The notes beneath the pieces were generated by a model. That model saw nothing but the letters and a program-made list of their open reading frames with translations. It did no database searches and was not told where the DNA came from. A program made the position numbers and the translations under genes. A stretch of 48,412 nucleotides of DNA from the NCBI GenBank assembly GCA_027031485.1, contig JALVQI010000036.1:1-48412 (forward strand). The letters run 5' to 3'. Position 1 is the first letter of the stretch. Each line of letters begins with the position of its first letter. This document shows positions 27,321-35,058 of this stretch, in pieces. Origin of the DNA: Candidatus Aminicenantota bacterium. GTDB lineage: Bacteria; Acidobacteriota; Aminicenantia; JAMOAD01.

Positions 27321-28637
27321 GTAAGGATAAACCAATAAGGATAAAAAAAAGGCTGTTAACAATAGAAGAAAATTGGTGAGGGGTTTTGTAAAGTTTGTTT
27401 GAAAAAGAATCTTGTAAAAAAAAGGTTCGATAAAATTAGATAAGAGAGAGATGAGAAATGAAAAAATTAGTAATTTCAGGGGTAAATTGAAAAATATTTT
27501 TGATATATAAAGTATGAGAATGGAAGAGAGTGAACCAAAAAATGTTCCGATAAATGAAATACCTCCTCTTTCGCCACTTTTTACCTTTTTTAATTTTAAA
27601 AGAGAAAAAGCACCTTTTGAGAAAGCTTTTCCTGTTTCAGAGCTAACTGTATCAAAGGTTGAAGTTGCAACCACTGTAACATAAGAAAACAAAAAGATAT
27701 CTGATTTTAAAGAAATAAAAATGAGAAAAGAGGAAAAAAGAGGGACTGTTCCTTTTGGAATAACACTTGAAAGACTTCTCCTTCCTGTGACTGATTCAGC
27801 AATATTTTTTTTAAGTTTATGTGAAAATCTGAGTTTTGTAGCTATTACGGATAATATGAAGAAAATTATTAGCAGGAGTATGGTTTTGATACCTGAAAAA
27901 AGAATTATTAAAATTCCGAAAATAATAGCTGTTGCCGAGGATTTCAGATCAAGCCATCTTGCAAAATATGCGATAATACCTAAAATTAAGGTCATTATAA
28001 TTCCGGCTAATTGTTCATAGGTGAAAGTAAAATTATTATTTATAATTCCCTGTTGACTGACTATGTAAAATGGGAAAAGGAAGATGTAGCCCGTGAGAGG
28101 AATGGTTATATTATCTGATAGTTTAAAGGGAAGAACTTCGATCACAGCTAAAAAGATTGAAAAAAAGAATATCATGATAATATAAATTAAGAAATTCATG
28201 TTTATCGGAAATTTTTCTTTAAGAAGAAAGTAAATTATTATTCCGCTTAAAAAGGTTGTTGAAAAAAAAGCTAAAATACCTTCAATGCTTTTCCTATTGT
28301 TGAATTTGAGTTTGTTTTTACCATAATTCGTACCAATTAGTGCTGCAAAGCCATCTCCGAATGAAAGAGATGCCCATAAAAGTGATGCAAAAATCGGAGA
28401 GCTTTTAAATGCAATAAGGGAGAAAAGAACTCCTACCGGATAGGTAATTATTCCGATATCAAAGTTTTTGTTCTCTCTGAAAAGTTTTTTCATATATAAG
28501 GGAGCAATGAAAATATTGTGAAAAAGAGCGGTAAATCCTATTAAAAGCATGTATTTTAAATCAAGAAAAAGGTATAGAATAATAGGAAGACCAAAGAATA
28601 TATGAATGATTTTTCTTTTTAGTTCTTTATCTTTCAC
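27309..28637 (-). CDS. Fused VTE5-like (CTP-type lipid kinase) and DUF92 (VTE6-like) membrane protein
   Basis: Polytopic membrane protein of 442 aa. The N-terminal half (about 1-190: ELKRKIIHIFFGLPI, SFGDGFAALIGTNYG, KFNNRKSIEG) has the hallmarks of the phosphatidate cytidylyltransferase/dolichol kinase/phytol kinase family. The C-terminal half (about 200-442: TVVATSTFDTVSSETGKAF, GGISFIGTFFGSLSSILI) is a DUF92 domain; the plant member VTE6 phosphorylates phytyl phosphate. A fusion would carry out two successive phosphorylations of an isoprenoid alcohol. That function is inference; the two-domain structure is read directly. It overlaps the sugar epimerase gene upstream by 11 nt. Confidence 0.8.
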   Translation of the reverse strand: MKDKELKRKIIHIFFGLPIILYLFLDLKYMLLIGFTALFHNIFIAPLYMKKLFRENKNFDIGIITYPVGVLFSLIAFKSSPIFASLLWASLSFGDGFAALIGTNYGKNKLKFNNRKSIEGILAFFSTTFLSGIIIYFLLKEKFPINMNFLIYIIMIFFFSIFLAVIEVLPFKLSDNITIPLTGYIFLFPFYIVSQQGIINNNFTFTYEQLAGIIMTLILGIIAYFARWLDLKSSATAIIFGILIILFSGIKTILLLIIFFILSVIATKLRFSHKLKKNIAESVTGRRSLSSVIPKGTVPLFSSFLIFISLKSDIFLFSYVTVVATSTFDTVSSETGKAFSKGAFSLLKLKKVKSGERGGISFIGTFFGSLSSILILYISKIFFNLPLKLLIFSFLISLLSNFIEPFFYKILFQTNFTKPLTNFLLLLTAFFLSLLVYPYLHN

Positions 28638-29550
28638 TTACCTTTTTTCGCCAAAAATTAAGGGTATCTTCAAGAGTTTTTTCAAGATTATAAACAGGTT
28701 TCCACCCTGTATGCCTTTTTAAAAGCTCGGCTGAACCTTCTAACTTTTTTATATCATTTTTTCTGAATTCCTCCCTGTTTTCAAGTATTTTTACCTTAAA
28801 GTTAACCATTTTTAATAGTTTTGTGAGTATCTCTTTTATACTGTATGATTTTCCGCTTGCTATGTTGTATGGAATAGCTGGTTTACCTTTGTGGGTTATA
28901 AGATAGATAGCTTTCACTGTATCCCTTACATCGGAAAAATCTCTTATGGCAGAAAGGTTTCCCACTTTTAATATTTTTTCTCTTATGCCTGCTTCCATCT
29001 CTGCGAGCTGTTTTGAAAAAGCAGGAATGACAAATACATCTCTCTGCCCTGGTCCCGTAAAATTAAATGCCCTTGAAAGGAAGATTTTGGTTCCGAAGTT
29101 TTTAGCTAAAAAAATAGCGCTTTTTTCCCCCATGTATTTTGAAAGGGAATAGGGAGTTAAAGGGTTAACCGTAGAATTTTCTTTAATCGGAAAGTTTTTT
29201 TTATTCCCGTATATCTCCCCGCTTCCCATTATAAAAAGTCTCTTATTGTTGTTTTTAACCCATTCCATTAAGATTAGGGATACTATGTAATTGTTTTGAA
29301 TCGTTTGAAAGGGAATCTCCCAGGATCTTCTTACGGAAGTTGTTGCCGCCAAATGATAAATGATATCCGGTTTTACGCTATCTAATACTGATAAGGTAAA
29401 TTCTCTGTTGTTTAAATCTCCGGTGTAAATATGTTTACTATTTTTATCTTTTTTAATATCTATTCCAAAGATTTCATATCCGTTTTCCTTAAGAATTTTT
29501 TTAAGATAAAAACCTGCAAAACCGTTGATTCCTGTGATTAAAGCTTTCAT
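28627..29550 (-). CDS. NAD-dependent epimerase/dehydratase, GDP-6-deoxy-mannose reductase (Rmd)-like
   Basis: Extended short-chain dehydrogenase of 307 aa acting on nucleotide sugars. The Rossmann motif is TGINGFAGFYL (about 6-16), HLAATTSVRRSWEIP follows the NAD domain, YSLSKYMGE holds the catalytic Tyr-x-x-x-Lys, and AFNFTGPGQ plus SAIRDFSDVRDTVKA and HTGWKPVYNLEKTLEDTL match the GDP-mannose dehydratase/Rmd branch. The exact substrate is not certain. It is coupled to rfbB by a 4-nt overlap, suggesting a deoxy-sugar for a surface polysaccharide. Confidence 0.8.
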   Translation of the reverse strand: MKALITGINGFAGFYLKKILKENGYEIFGIDIKKDKNSKHIYTGDLNNREFTLSVLDSVKPDIIYHLAATTSVRRSWEIPFQTIQNNYIVSLILMEWVKNNNKRLFIMGSGEIYGNKKNFPIKENSTVNPLTPYSLSKYMGEKSAIFLAKNFGTKIFLSRAFNFTGPGQRDVFVIPAFSKQLAEMEAGIREKILKVGNLSAIRDFSDVRDTVKAIYLITHKGKPAIPYNIASGKSYSIKEILTKLLKMVNFKVKILENREEFRKNDIKKLEGSAELLKRHTGWKPVYNLEKTLEDTLNFWRKKVSER

Positions 29551-30563
29551 TGAATTTCTCTCTTGTAATATTTTTTGTAAAAGTTAGAAAATTCTCCTCT
29601 TTTTACTTTTTCCCACCATTGACGATTGGTTTTATACCATTCTATTGTTTCTCTGAGCCCATCTTCAAAATTTTTTTTAGGTTCCCATCCAAGATTTTTT
29701 ATTTTAGTCCAATCAATTGAATATCTTAGATCATGTCCCTTTCTGTCCTCAACAAATTCAATTAAAGATTCATCTTTTTCCAGAAAGCTCACAATCATTT
29801 TGGCAATGTCAATGTTTTTAAGCTCATTACTTGCTCCGATATTGTAAGCTTCGCCTATCTTTCCCTTTTCCATTAAAAGGAGAAGAGCTTCACAATTATC
29901 AATAACATAAAGCCAGTCCCTCATATTTTCCCCTTTCCCATAGAGTGGGAGAGGATTATTATCAAGTGCATTTGTAATAAAGAGAGGAATAAATTTTTCT
30001 ACATGTTGAAAGGGACCGTAATTATTTGATGGTCTTGCGATTATAACTGGTAATTCATATGTTTTATAGTATGAATAGGCAAGTCTGTCAGCCCCTGTTT
30101 TACTTGCGGAATATGGAGATGAGGGATTGAGAGGAGAATTCTCAGGGAAGCTTCCCTTTTCGATACTTCCGTAGATTTCATCGGTTGATATATGTAGAAA
30201 GAGCTTGATGTTTTTGTATTTTTTCAATGTTTCAAGGAGAGTGAATGTCCCGTAAACTTCCGTTAATATGAATTCTCCCGGGGCTATAATTGATCTGTCC
30301 ACATGGGTTTCCGCTGCGAAGTGGACAATTGCATCTACCTTGGGATATAAGATTTCAAGTATAGACCTATCCTTTATGTCACCTCTTACGAAAATATAGT
30401 TTTTATCATTTTCAAAGTCTTTTAAATTCTCAATATTAGCTGCATATGTCAATTTATCAAGATTGTATATTTTTAGATTCGGAAGTTTTTTTCTGAGAAA
30501 TCTTATGAAATTTGAACCGATGAAACCGTATCCGCCTGTAATCAGAATTGAATTTATATTCAT
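29547..30563 (-). CDS. rfbB: dTDP-glucose 4,6-dehydratase
   Basis: Converts dTDP-glucose to dTDP-4-keto-6-deoxyglucose, the entry to dTDP-rhamnose and related sugars. In 338 aa it has TGGYGFIGSNF (9-19), DKLTYAANIENL, FAAETHVDRSI, the catalytic STDEIYG and YSASKTGAD motifs, RPSNNYGPFQ and GHDLRYSIDWTKI, all characteristic of RfbB/RmlB. rmlA, rmlC and rmlD are not adjacent. The -10 box ends 5 nt before the ATG and there is no ribosome-binding site, so the message should be leaderless. Confidence 0.93.
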   Translation of the reverse strand: MNINSILITGGYGFIGSNFIRFLRKKLPNLKIYNLDKLTYAANIENLKDFENDKNYIFVRGDIKDRSILEILYPKVDAIVHFAAETHVDRSIIAPGEFILTEVYGTFTLLETLKKYKNIKLFLHISTDEIYGSIEKGSFPENSPLNPSSPYSASKTGADRLAYSYYKTYELPVIIARPSNNYGPFQHVEKFIPLFITNALDNNPLPLYGKGENMRDWLYVIDNCEALLLLMEKGKIGEAYNIGASNELKNIDIAKMIVSFLEKDESLIEFVEDRKGHDLRYSIDWTKIKNLGWEPKKNFEDGLRETIEWYKTNRQWWEKVKRGEFSNFYKKYYKREIQ

Positions 30564-30568
30564 GATAT

Positions 30569-30597
30569 ATGATAATAGTTAAAGTTGAGGTAGTCAA
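30569..30597 (-). promoter_or_regulatory. Promoter of rfbB and downstream genes
   Basis: Minus strand TTGACT (30592-30597), 17 nt, TATCAT (30569-30574), then 5 nt to the ATG. The -35 box lies at the end of repeat copy R3. Confidence 0.7.
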
Positions 30598-30619
30598 TCC
30601 CGCACTATCTTTTTGGATT
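30596..30619 (-). repeat. Interspersed repeat R, copy R3
   Basis: Minus strand AATCCAAAAAGATAGTGC followed by GGGATT, sharing its core with R1, R2 and R4. It merges into the -35 box of the rfbB promoter. Confidence 0.75.
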
Positions 30620-30716
30620 TGTGTCTCTTTGGTGAAGTGTTCTTATTTCTTTTTTTTTATTGAAACATTCTTACATTTACCGTTGGAAAGAAAGTGTGGG
30701 ACAAGTCCCCTCTATA

Positions 30717-30743
30717 CACTATCTTTTTGGATTAAAAATTAAC
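30717..30743 (-). repeat. Interspersed repeat R, copy R4
   Basis: Minus strand GTTAATTTTTAATCC followed by AAAAAGATAGTG. It is a direct repeat of R3 about 120 nt away and lies next to palindrome 30749-30768, the same order as palindrome C and R2 at 23.2 kb. Between R3 and R4 another palindromic GGGACAAGTCCC occurs at about 30699-30710. Confidence 0.75.
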
Positions 30744-30748
30744 TGCAA

Positions 30749-30768
30749 GGGCAATTCATGAATTGCCC
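30749..30768. repeat. Perfect 20-bp palindrome
   Basis: GGGCAATTCATGAATTGCCC, identical to the core of palindrome C at 23204-23233. Confidence 0.85.
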
Positions 30769-30864
30769 CTACAGATATTTATTGCGATTTGCAATTTTTT
30801 AAATTAAAAAAATCAAAATAAAAAATGATTAGCAATAGGAAATCAATAATATTCCTTGTGAACA

Positions 30865-30918
30865 GCTCAGTGCTCAGAGCTCAACGCTCAACGCTCAGGG
30901 CTATCGTCAGCCTTGAGC
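30865..30918. repeat. Heptanucleotide tandem repeat ending in a hairpin
   Basis: GCTCANN repeats five times with an exact 7-nt period (starts at 30865, 30872, 30879, 30886, 30893). The last unit begins a hairpin, GCTCAGGGCT (30893-30902) pairing with AGCCTTGAGC (30909-30918) with one G-T wobble. It lies in the 529-nt gap between rfbB and cas6 (30564-31092), which has no gene. Confidence 0.75.
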
Positions 30919-31007
30919 TGATTTTGAAAGTTATCGGTTTATTGCTATTTGTAAATTCTTTTTAAATTAAAAATATTAAATAAAGTAAAATATTGAATAC
31001 AAAGGGT

Positions 31008-31086
31008 TTCTCCGTTCTTCATTCTCCGTTCTTCGTTCTTACTTCTCAGTTCTCCCTTAACTTCCATTCACCATTCACGATTCACA
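31008..31086. repeat. Short tandem repeats next to cas6
   Basis: TTCTCCGTTCTTC occurs twice with a 14-nt period (31008-31020, 31022-31034), followed by related TTCT-rich units. ATTCACN then repeats three times with a 7-nt period at 31066-31086, ending just before the cas6 stop. This is not a CRISPR array: the units are too short and there are no unique spacers. Confidence 0.65.
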
Positions 31087-31092
31087 ATACCT

Positions 31093-31806
31093 CTACCTTA
31101 CAATCTCAATCATGCCCAATCCAAAGCTGTTTAATTGGCCTATTCCCCATTCATATGCAATTTGAATTATCTCTTTGTTTCCTGACATTGTGAAGGGTGA
31201 TAGCCATGCTTTGTATTTCTTACCCTTTATCTGTACCAATTTTGAGATTTTCCTTTTTTTAAGCAGATAATTCTTATCAAATTGAATATAAAGATTTGTT
31301 TTTTGAGGCAATCTTCCGTACAATCTTCTGAATTTTTCTATTAAATTTGTCCTTATCGTATTGTAAAATTCACTGTCATGGGGATTTAAGAAAATTTCTT
31401 TTTCATCATTTTCCTTTGTTACATATTTTTTATAAACAGTAATAGGAGATAGGCATTTAAACTTGTTTTCCTCATCTCCCACTTCAAAAGGGGGAAAAAT
31501 TACTGTTTTTTCCACTTTTAAATCTGTTTCAAAAAGTCTTATACTATTATACTCTTTGAAATAGTTTTCAATTGTTTTTATGTAATTTTCCAGAGGGGAT
31601 GTAACATATAGCACTATCGGATTCTTCAATAAAATTCCTTCATCCGAAATCTCTCTGTTCATTGATCTAAAAGGTGAGAAATTAAAATAAGGTTCAGTAA
31701 TCCCTGAAGATTTAAGAATATCTCTTATGAAAAAAGATGTTTCATACGCTTTTTTGAAAGGAACAAAAAATCCATCATCGCAAGAAATATGTATCTTAAT
31801 CCTCAT
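31093..31806 (-). CDS. cas6: CRISPR-associated endoribonuclease Cas6 (orphan)
   Basis: RAMP-fold protein that normally cuts CRISPR precursor RNA within the repeat. The C-terminus has the glycine-rich loop GIGQLNSFGLGMIEI characteristic of Cas6, and LKNPIVLYVTSPLENYI and EPYFNFSPFRS fit the family's N-terminal ferredoxin-like half. The start used (MRIKIHISCDDG, 237 aa) follows a -10 box by 7 nt; an ATG one codon earlier is equally possible, and the ATG at 31818 lies inside the -10 box. No histidine is obvious at the usual catalytic position. No CRISPR array and no other cas gene is in the window. Confidence 0.82.
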   Translation of the reverse strand: MRIKIHISCDDGFFVPFKKAYETSFFIRDILKSSGITEPYFNFSPFRSMNREISDEGILLKNPIVLYVTSPLENYIKTIENYFKEYNSIRLFETDLKVEKTVIFPPFEVGDEENKFKCLSPITVYKKYVTKENDEKEIFLNPHDSEFYNTIRTNLIEKFRRLYGRLPQKTNLYIQFDKNYLLKKRKISKLVQIKGKKYKAWLSPFTMSGNKEIIQIAYEWGIGQLNSFGLGMIEIVR

Positions 31807-31813
31807 CATAATA

Positions 31814-31842
31814 AGCATAAAAATATTTTTTATTTATGTCAA
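31814..31842 (-). promoter_or_regulatory. Promoter of cas6
   Basis: Minus strand TTGACA (31837-31842), 17 nt, TATGCT (31814-31819). The predicted start falls on the ATGATG pair at 31809-31804, so the message would be leaderless. Confidence 0.65.
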
Positions 31843-31935
31843 GTAATTATTTGTTTTTTAATTAAAAACTCCTATGAATGAAAGATGAAATTTTATATTT
31901 TATGTATTTAGTTATATTTTAAATTTGAAAAAAAG

Positions 31936-31964
31936 TTGAGAAAGAAAATAAAAAGTGTTAGAAT
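31936..31964 (+). promoter_or_regulatory. Promoter of the ferritin-like gene
   Basis: TTGAGA (31936-31941), 17 nt, TAGAAT (31959-31964) preceded by TGT, an extended -10. The leader of about 21 nt contains GGAGG. Confidence 0.65.
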
Positions 31965-31991
31965 TTTAAACTTTATTTTGGAGGATAAAAA

Positions 31992-32450
31992 ATGGATAAG
32001 AATTTCAATTCCATCGAAGAGATACTTGATTTTGCAATAAGCAAAGAGTATGAAGCAAGGGATTTTTACACGGAGTGGTCATCAAAGGTTGATAATGAGA
32101 CTTTAAAAGATGTTCTCTTATCTTTTGCAAATGAGGAACAGAAACATGCTAATTTAATAATGGATGTAAAAAATGGAAAAAAATTCAAACCTGTGGAAAA
32201 AAAGATTACTGATATGAAAATAGCTGAGTATATTGTTGATATTGAACCTTCGAAGGAGATGGATTATCAGGAGGCTTTGATTATTGCTATGAAAAGAGAG
32301 AAGGCTGCTTTTAAACTTTATACTGATCTTGCTGATTCTTCTGAAGATGAAAATATTAGAGAATTGTTTGATGCTCTTGCTCAGGAAGAGGCAAAACATA
32401 AACTAAGACTTGAGACAATATATGATGAGGTGGCTTATCCGGAGAATTAA
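31992..32450 (+). CDS. Ferritin-like / rubrerythrin-family diiron protein
   Basis: Four-helix-bundle protein of 152 aa. Two helix pairs each carry the diiron ligand pattern: EYEARDFY with EEQKHANLI in the first half and KREKAAFKLY with EEAKHKLRLE in the second, giving two ExxH motifs. The family includes rubrerythrins, which reduce peroxide in anaerobes. The C-terminal rubredoxin domain of classical rubrerythrin is absent. A GGAGG site precedes the ATG. It heads a small unit with a LOG protein and a metallo-hydrolase. Confidence 0.88.
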   Translation: MDKNFNSIEEILDFAISKEYEARDFYTEWSSKVDNETLKDVLLSFANEEQKHANLIMDVKNGKKFKPVEKKITDMKIAEYIVDIEPSKEMDYQEALIIAMKREKAAFKLYTDLADSSEDENIRELFDALAQEEAKHKLRLETIYDEVAYPEN

Positions 32451-32453
32451 GAG

Positions 32454-33269
32454 GTGGAGGGTAAAAAGTTTAATCTGAAAAAAGCATACAAGAACGAGGA
32501 ATTTTTAACAAGTAGAGAAGCAAGGGTAATAAGAATTCTTGCTGAATATATTGAACCGGAAGTACGGTTTAAAAAATTTAATGTAAAGGATACTATTGTA
32601 TTCTTCGGTTCGGCGAGAATTATTCCGGAAGAAAAAGCATTAAAAAATGTTGAACTGCTTGAAAGAAAGAAGAGAACTAAGAAAATTGAAAAGCTTTTGG
32701 ATGAAGCAAGAAAAGATCTTGTTTTTTCAAAATACTATGAGGCGGCCCGGGAATTAGCAAAAAAAATTACATTGTGGTCTAAGGAAATTCATAATGATGA
32801 GCATAGATTTATTGTTTGCTCCGGTGGTGGCCCCGGTATCATGGAAGCTGCCAACAAGGGGGCATCAGAAGCGGGAGGAGTGTCAATTGGTTTGAATATA
32901 AGCCTTCCGTTTGAGCAGGAACCCAATCCCTATATAACAAGAGAGCTTGCTTTTGAATTTCACTACTTTTTTATGAGAAAATTCTGGTTTGTTTATCTTG
33001 CGAAAGCCATAATAGTTTTTCCCGGCGGATTCGGAACAATGGATGAATTTTTTGAACTACTTACTCTTGTTCAAACCGGAAAATTGGAAAAGCTGATTCC
33101 GATTGTACTTTACGGTAAGGAATACTGGGATGAAATAATAAATTTTGATGCGCTTGTTAAATGGGGAACTATAAGTGAAGAGGATTTGAAGCTCTTTAAA
33201 TTTATTGACAATGTTGACGAAGCTTTTTTCTATATTAAAGATGAGCTTACAAAAGAATATTTGAAGTAA
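32454..33269 (+). CDS. LOG family protein (nucleotide 5'-monophosphate phosphoribohydrolase-like)
   Basis: A 271-aa protein with the LOG signature: GGGPGIMEA at residues 124-132 and PGGFGTMDE at 190-198. Members hydrolyse nucleotide 5'-monophosphates to base and ribose phosphate, including cytokinin precursors; they were once mislabelled lysine decarboxylases. The protein is longer than the roughly 190-aa basic form, with an extra charged N-terminal region that includes a helix at about 60-110. The start is GTG, 3 nt after the ferritin-like stop, with GGAG inside the upstream gene. The physiological substrate is unknown. Confidence 0.87.
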   Translation: MEGKKFNLKKAYKNEEFLTSREARVIRILAEYIEPEVRFKKFNVKDTIVFFGSARIIPEEKALKNVELLERKKRTKKIEKLLDEARKDLVFSKYYEAARELAKKITLWSKEIHNDEHRFIVCSGGGPGIMEAANKGASEAGGVSIGLNISLPFEQEPNPYITRELAFEFHYFFMRKFWFVYLAKAIIVFPGGFGTMDEFFELLTLVQTGKLEKLIPIVLYGKEYWDEIINFDALVKWGTISEEDLKLFKFIDNVDEAFFYIKDELTKEYLK

Positions 33270-33270
33270 T

Positions 33271-33960
33271 TTGAAAGTTTATATAGTTTTTGACAATAAA
33301 GCTAAGGAAGGTTTTAAAAAAGGGTGGGGATTGTCTCTTTATATTGAAACTGAAGAAAAAAACATTCTCTTTGATACAGGATGTTCAGGGGAGGATCTTG
33401 TTTTCAATCTTACTAAATTTGAGGTGGACGCCGGCTCCTTTTCCGATATCGTTATTTCCCACGGCCATTGGGATCACACGGGAGGGATTTTTTCTCTTTT
33501 GAATATGAGAGCTTATAATTTTTTTGTAGGAGAAAGTTTTAGCGAAAAATTTTCCTTTGAGATAAATGATAGGGGAGGTGAGGTAATAAGAGGGAACGAG
33601 TGGAGAAAAATTAGTGAAAATTTTTACGTAACGCCTGAACTTAAAAGGAATTTTCCTGAACAAGCACTTGTTTACAATACTAAAAACTTTTCATTCCTAT
33701 TTTTAGGTTGCTCACACCCCGGGGTTGAAGAGTTTGCTAAATTGACCTTTGGAAAATTTAATAACCCCCTGTATTTAATGGGAGGATTCCACTTTTATCC
33801 TCTTTCGGATGAAAAAATAGAGTTCAGGTTAAGTGAGTTGAAGAAATTGCCGATTTTAAAAATCTATCCTCTGCACTGTACGGGAGATGGAGGAAGAGAG
33901 CTTGTTTTAAAAAAATTTGAAGGAGAAAATTTAAGGGCGGGAAATATGATAAAAATCTGA
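33271..33960 (+). CDS. Metallo-beta-lactamase fold hydrolase, COG1237 type
   Basis: A 229-aa metallo-hydrolase. FKKGWGLSLYIETEEKNILFDTG at the N-terminus, SHGHWDHTGG at 63-72 and LGCSHPGVEEF further along match the COG1237 group, whose archaeal member makes a methanopterin precursor. The bacterial role is unclear. The start is TTG at 33271, one base after the LOG gene stop, with only a weak ribosome-binding site, which suggests translation coupled to the upstream gene. Confidence 0.8.
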   Translation: MKVYIVFDNKAKEGFKKGWGLSLYIETEEKNILFDTGCSGEDLVFNLTKFEVDAGSFSDIVISHGHWDHTGGIFSLLNMRAYNFFVGESFSEKFSFEINDRGGEVIRGNEWRKISENFYVTPELKRNFPEQALVYNTKNFSFLFLGCSHPGVEEFAKLTFGKFNNPLYLMGGFHFYPLSDEKIEFRLSELKKLPILKIYPLHCTGDGGRELVLKKFEGENLRAGNMIKI

Positions 33961-33986
33961 AAAGTAAGAAAATTCAATTAAAAAGT

Positions 33987-34015
33987 TTGACTTGCAAACC
34001 TTTTAATGATATTTT
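33987..34015 (+). promoter_or_regulatory. Promoter of the flippase-like gene and downstream unit
   Basis: TTGACT (33987-33992), 17 nt, TATTTT (34010-34015), then 8 nt to the ATG at 34024, with no ribosome-binding site between them. Confidence 0.6.
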
Positions 34016-34023
34016 TATTGACT

Positions 34024-35058
34024 ATGAAAAGAATAATTAACACTTTAATAATATTGGCTCTGGTTGTTTTTTTTCTCTATCTTTTTGCAAAAAACCTTGA
34101 CATTGAAAAAGCAAAGTACTATGTTATACATACAAGGCTGAGGTTTTTATTCTTTATATTTTTAGTTTATCCCTTTATCTATTATTTTCGTTCTTTAAGG
34201 TGGCGACAGATAATGGGAAAAGAGGGAGAAAGGATGAAATTGATAGATGTTTATTCATCAAATATCTTGGGATTTGCAATTAATTATACAATCCCGGCAA
34301 GGATAGGGGAGTTTGCAAGGGCTGCTATTTTAGGGAAAAAAACCGGGGTTAGTACAATGTTTATTTTTAGTACTGTTCTGATAGAAAGAATCCTTGACCT
34401 TGGAGCAATGGTTTTTTTTGCGGGGATTTTTTATATTTTTAAAGGTTATGCTTTTAAGGATATGAATCCGACTGAAAGTTCAATGCAGTTTTTGTTAAAG
34501 GGAAGTGTGATTGCCTTTATCTCTTTTGTTGTTTTGATGCTTGCACTTTTTTTAATTTATCTTTTAAAAAGAAAAGTAGTGATTCTCTGGGAAAAACTCT
34601 GTAATAAAATTTTACCTAAAAAGATGAGAAACGGAGCTATTGAAATAGGAGACAGATTTATCGAAGGTTTGATATCACTTTTTGAGAATGAAAGGAAAAT
34701 AGCTATCTTTGTTAATTCTCTTATTATATGGTTTTTAATTTCAACAGGATACTGGATTGCGCTTTTTGATTTTGGGTTGAAGGTAAGCTTTGTAGCGATT
34801 ATACCTTATATAGTGGCACTATTAATAGGAGCTTCAATCCCCACTCCGGGGATGGTAGGGGGCTTTGAGGCATTATCTCAGATGGCGCTGACAGGTTTTT
34901 ATCGTATGAATAAGAATATAGCTGCTGCTGCCACTATTTTAATGCATTTATCTTTGATAATGGTTACTCTGATGCTTTCAATTCCTTTTTTAATAAGAGA
35001 GGGGAAATGGGTTCTTGATATAAGCAAATATAAAAAAATGAAGGAAGAGATAAAATGA
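34024..35058 (+). CDS. UPF0104 / lysylphosphatidylglycerol synthase-type transmembrane protein
   Basis: Polytopic membrane protein with about eight hydrophobic segments, 344 aa from the chosen start. [38 protein letters not shown] and [18 protein letters not shown] are the conserved loops of the YbhN/AglD/MprF-flippase family, thought to move lipids or lipid-linked sugars. The ATG giving [13 protein letters not shown] is used; an ATG six codons upstream at 34006 lies between the -35 and -10 boxes, so it cannot be the start if this promoter is used. The gene ends with a 4-nt overlap with nrdR. Confidence 0.82.
   Translation: MKRIINTLIILALVVFFLYLFAKNLDIEKAKYYVIHTRLRFLFFIFLVYPFIYYFRSLRWRQIMGKEGERMKLIDVYSSNILGFAINYTIPARIGEFARAAILGKKTGVSTMFIFSTVLIERILDLGAMVFFAGIFYIFKGYAFKDMNPTESSMQFLLKGSVIAFISFVVLMLALFLIYLLKRKVVILWEKLCNKILPKKMRNGAIEIGDRFIEGLISLFENERKIAIFVNSLIIWFLISTGYWIALFDFGLKVSFVAIIPYIVALLIGASIPTPGMVGGFEALSQMALTGFYRMNKNIAAAATILMHLSLIMVTLMLSIPFLIREGKWVLDISKYKKMKEEIK

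Noticed and set aside
30865-31086. Possible degenerate CRISPR array next to cas6
   Set aside because: The repeat units are 7 or 14 nt, contiguous, and there are no 25-40-nt repeats separated by unique spacers.
31806-31818. ATG at 31818 as cas6 start
   Set aside because: It lies within the predicted -10 hexamer and has no ribosome-binding site; the ATG pair at 31809/31806 falls on the predicted transcription start.
34006-34024. ATG at 34006 as start of the flippase-like gene
   Set aside because: It lies between the -35 and -10 boxes, so it would not be in the transcript; MKRIINTL at 34024 is a better membrane-protein start.
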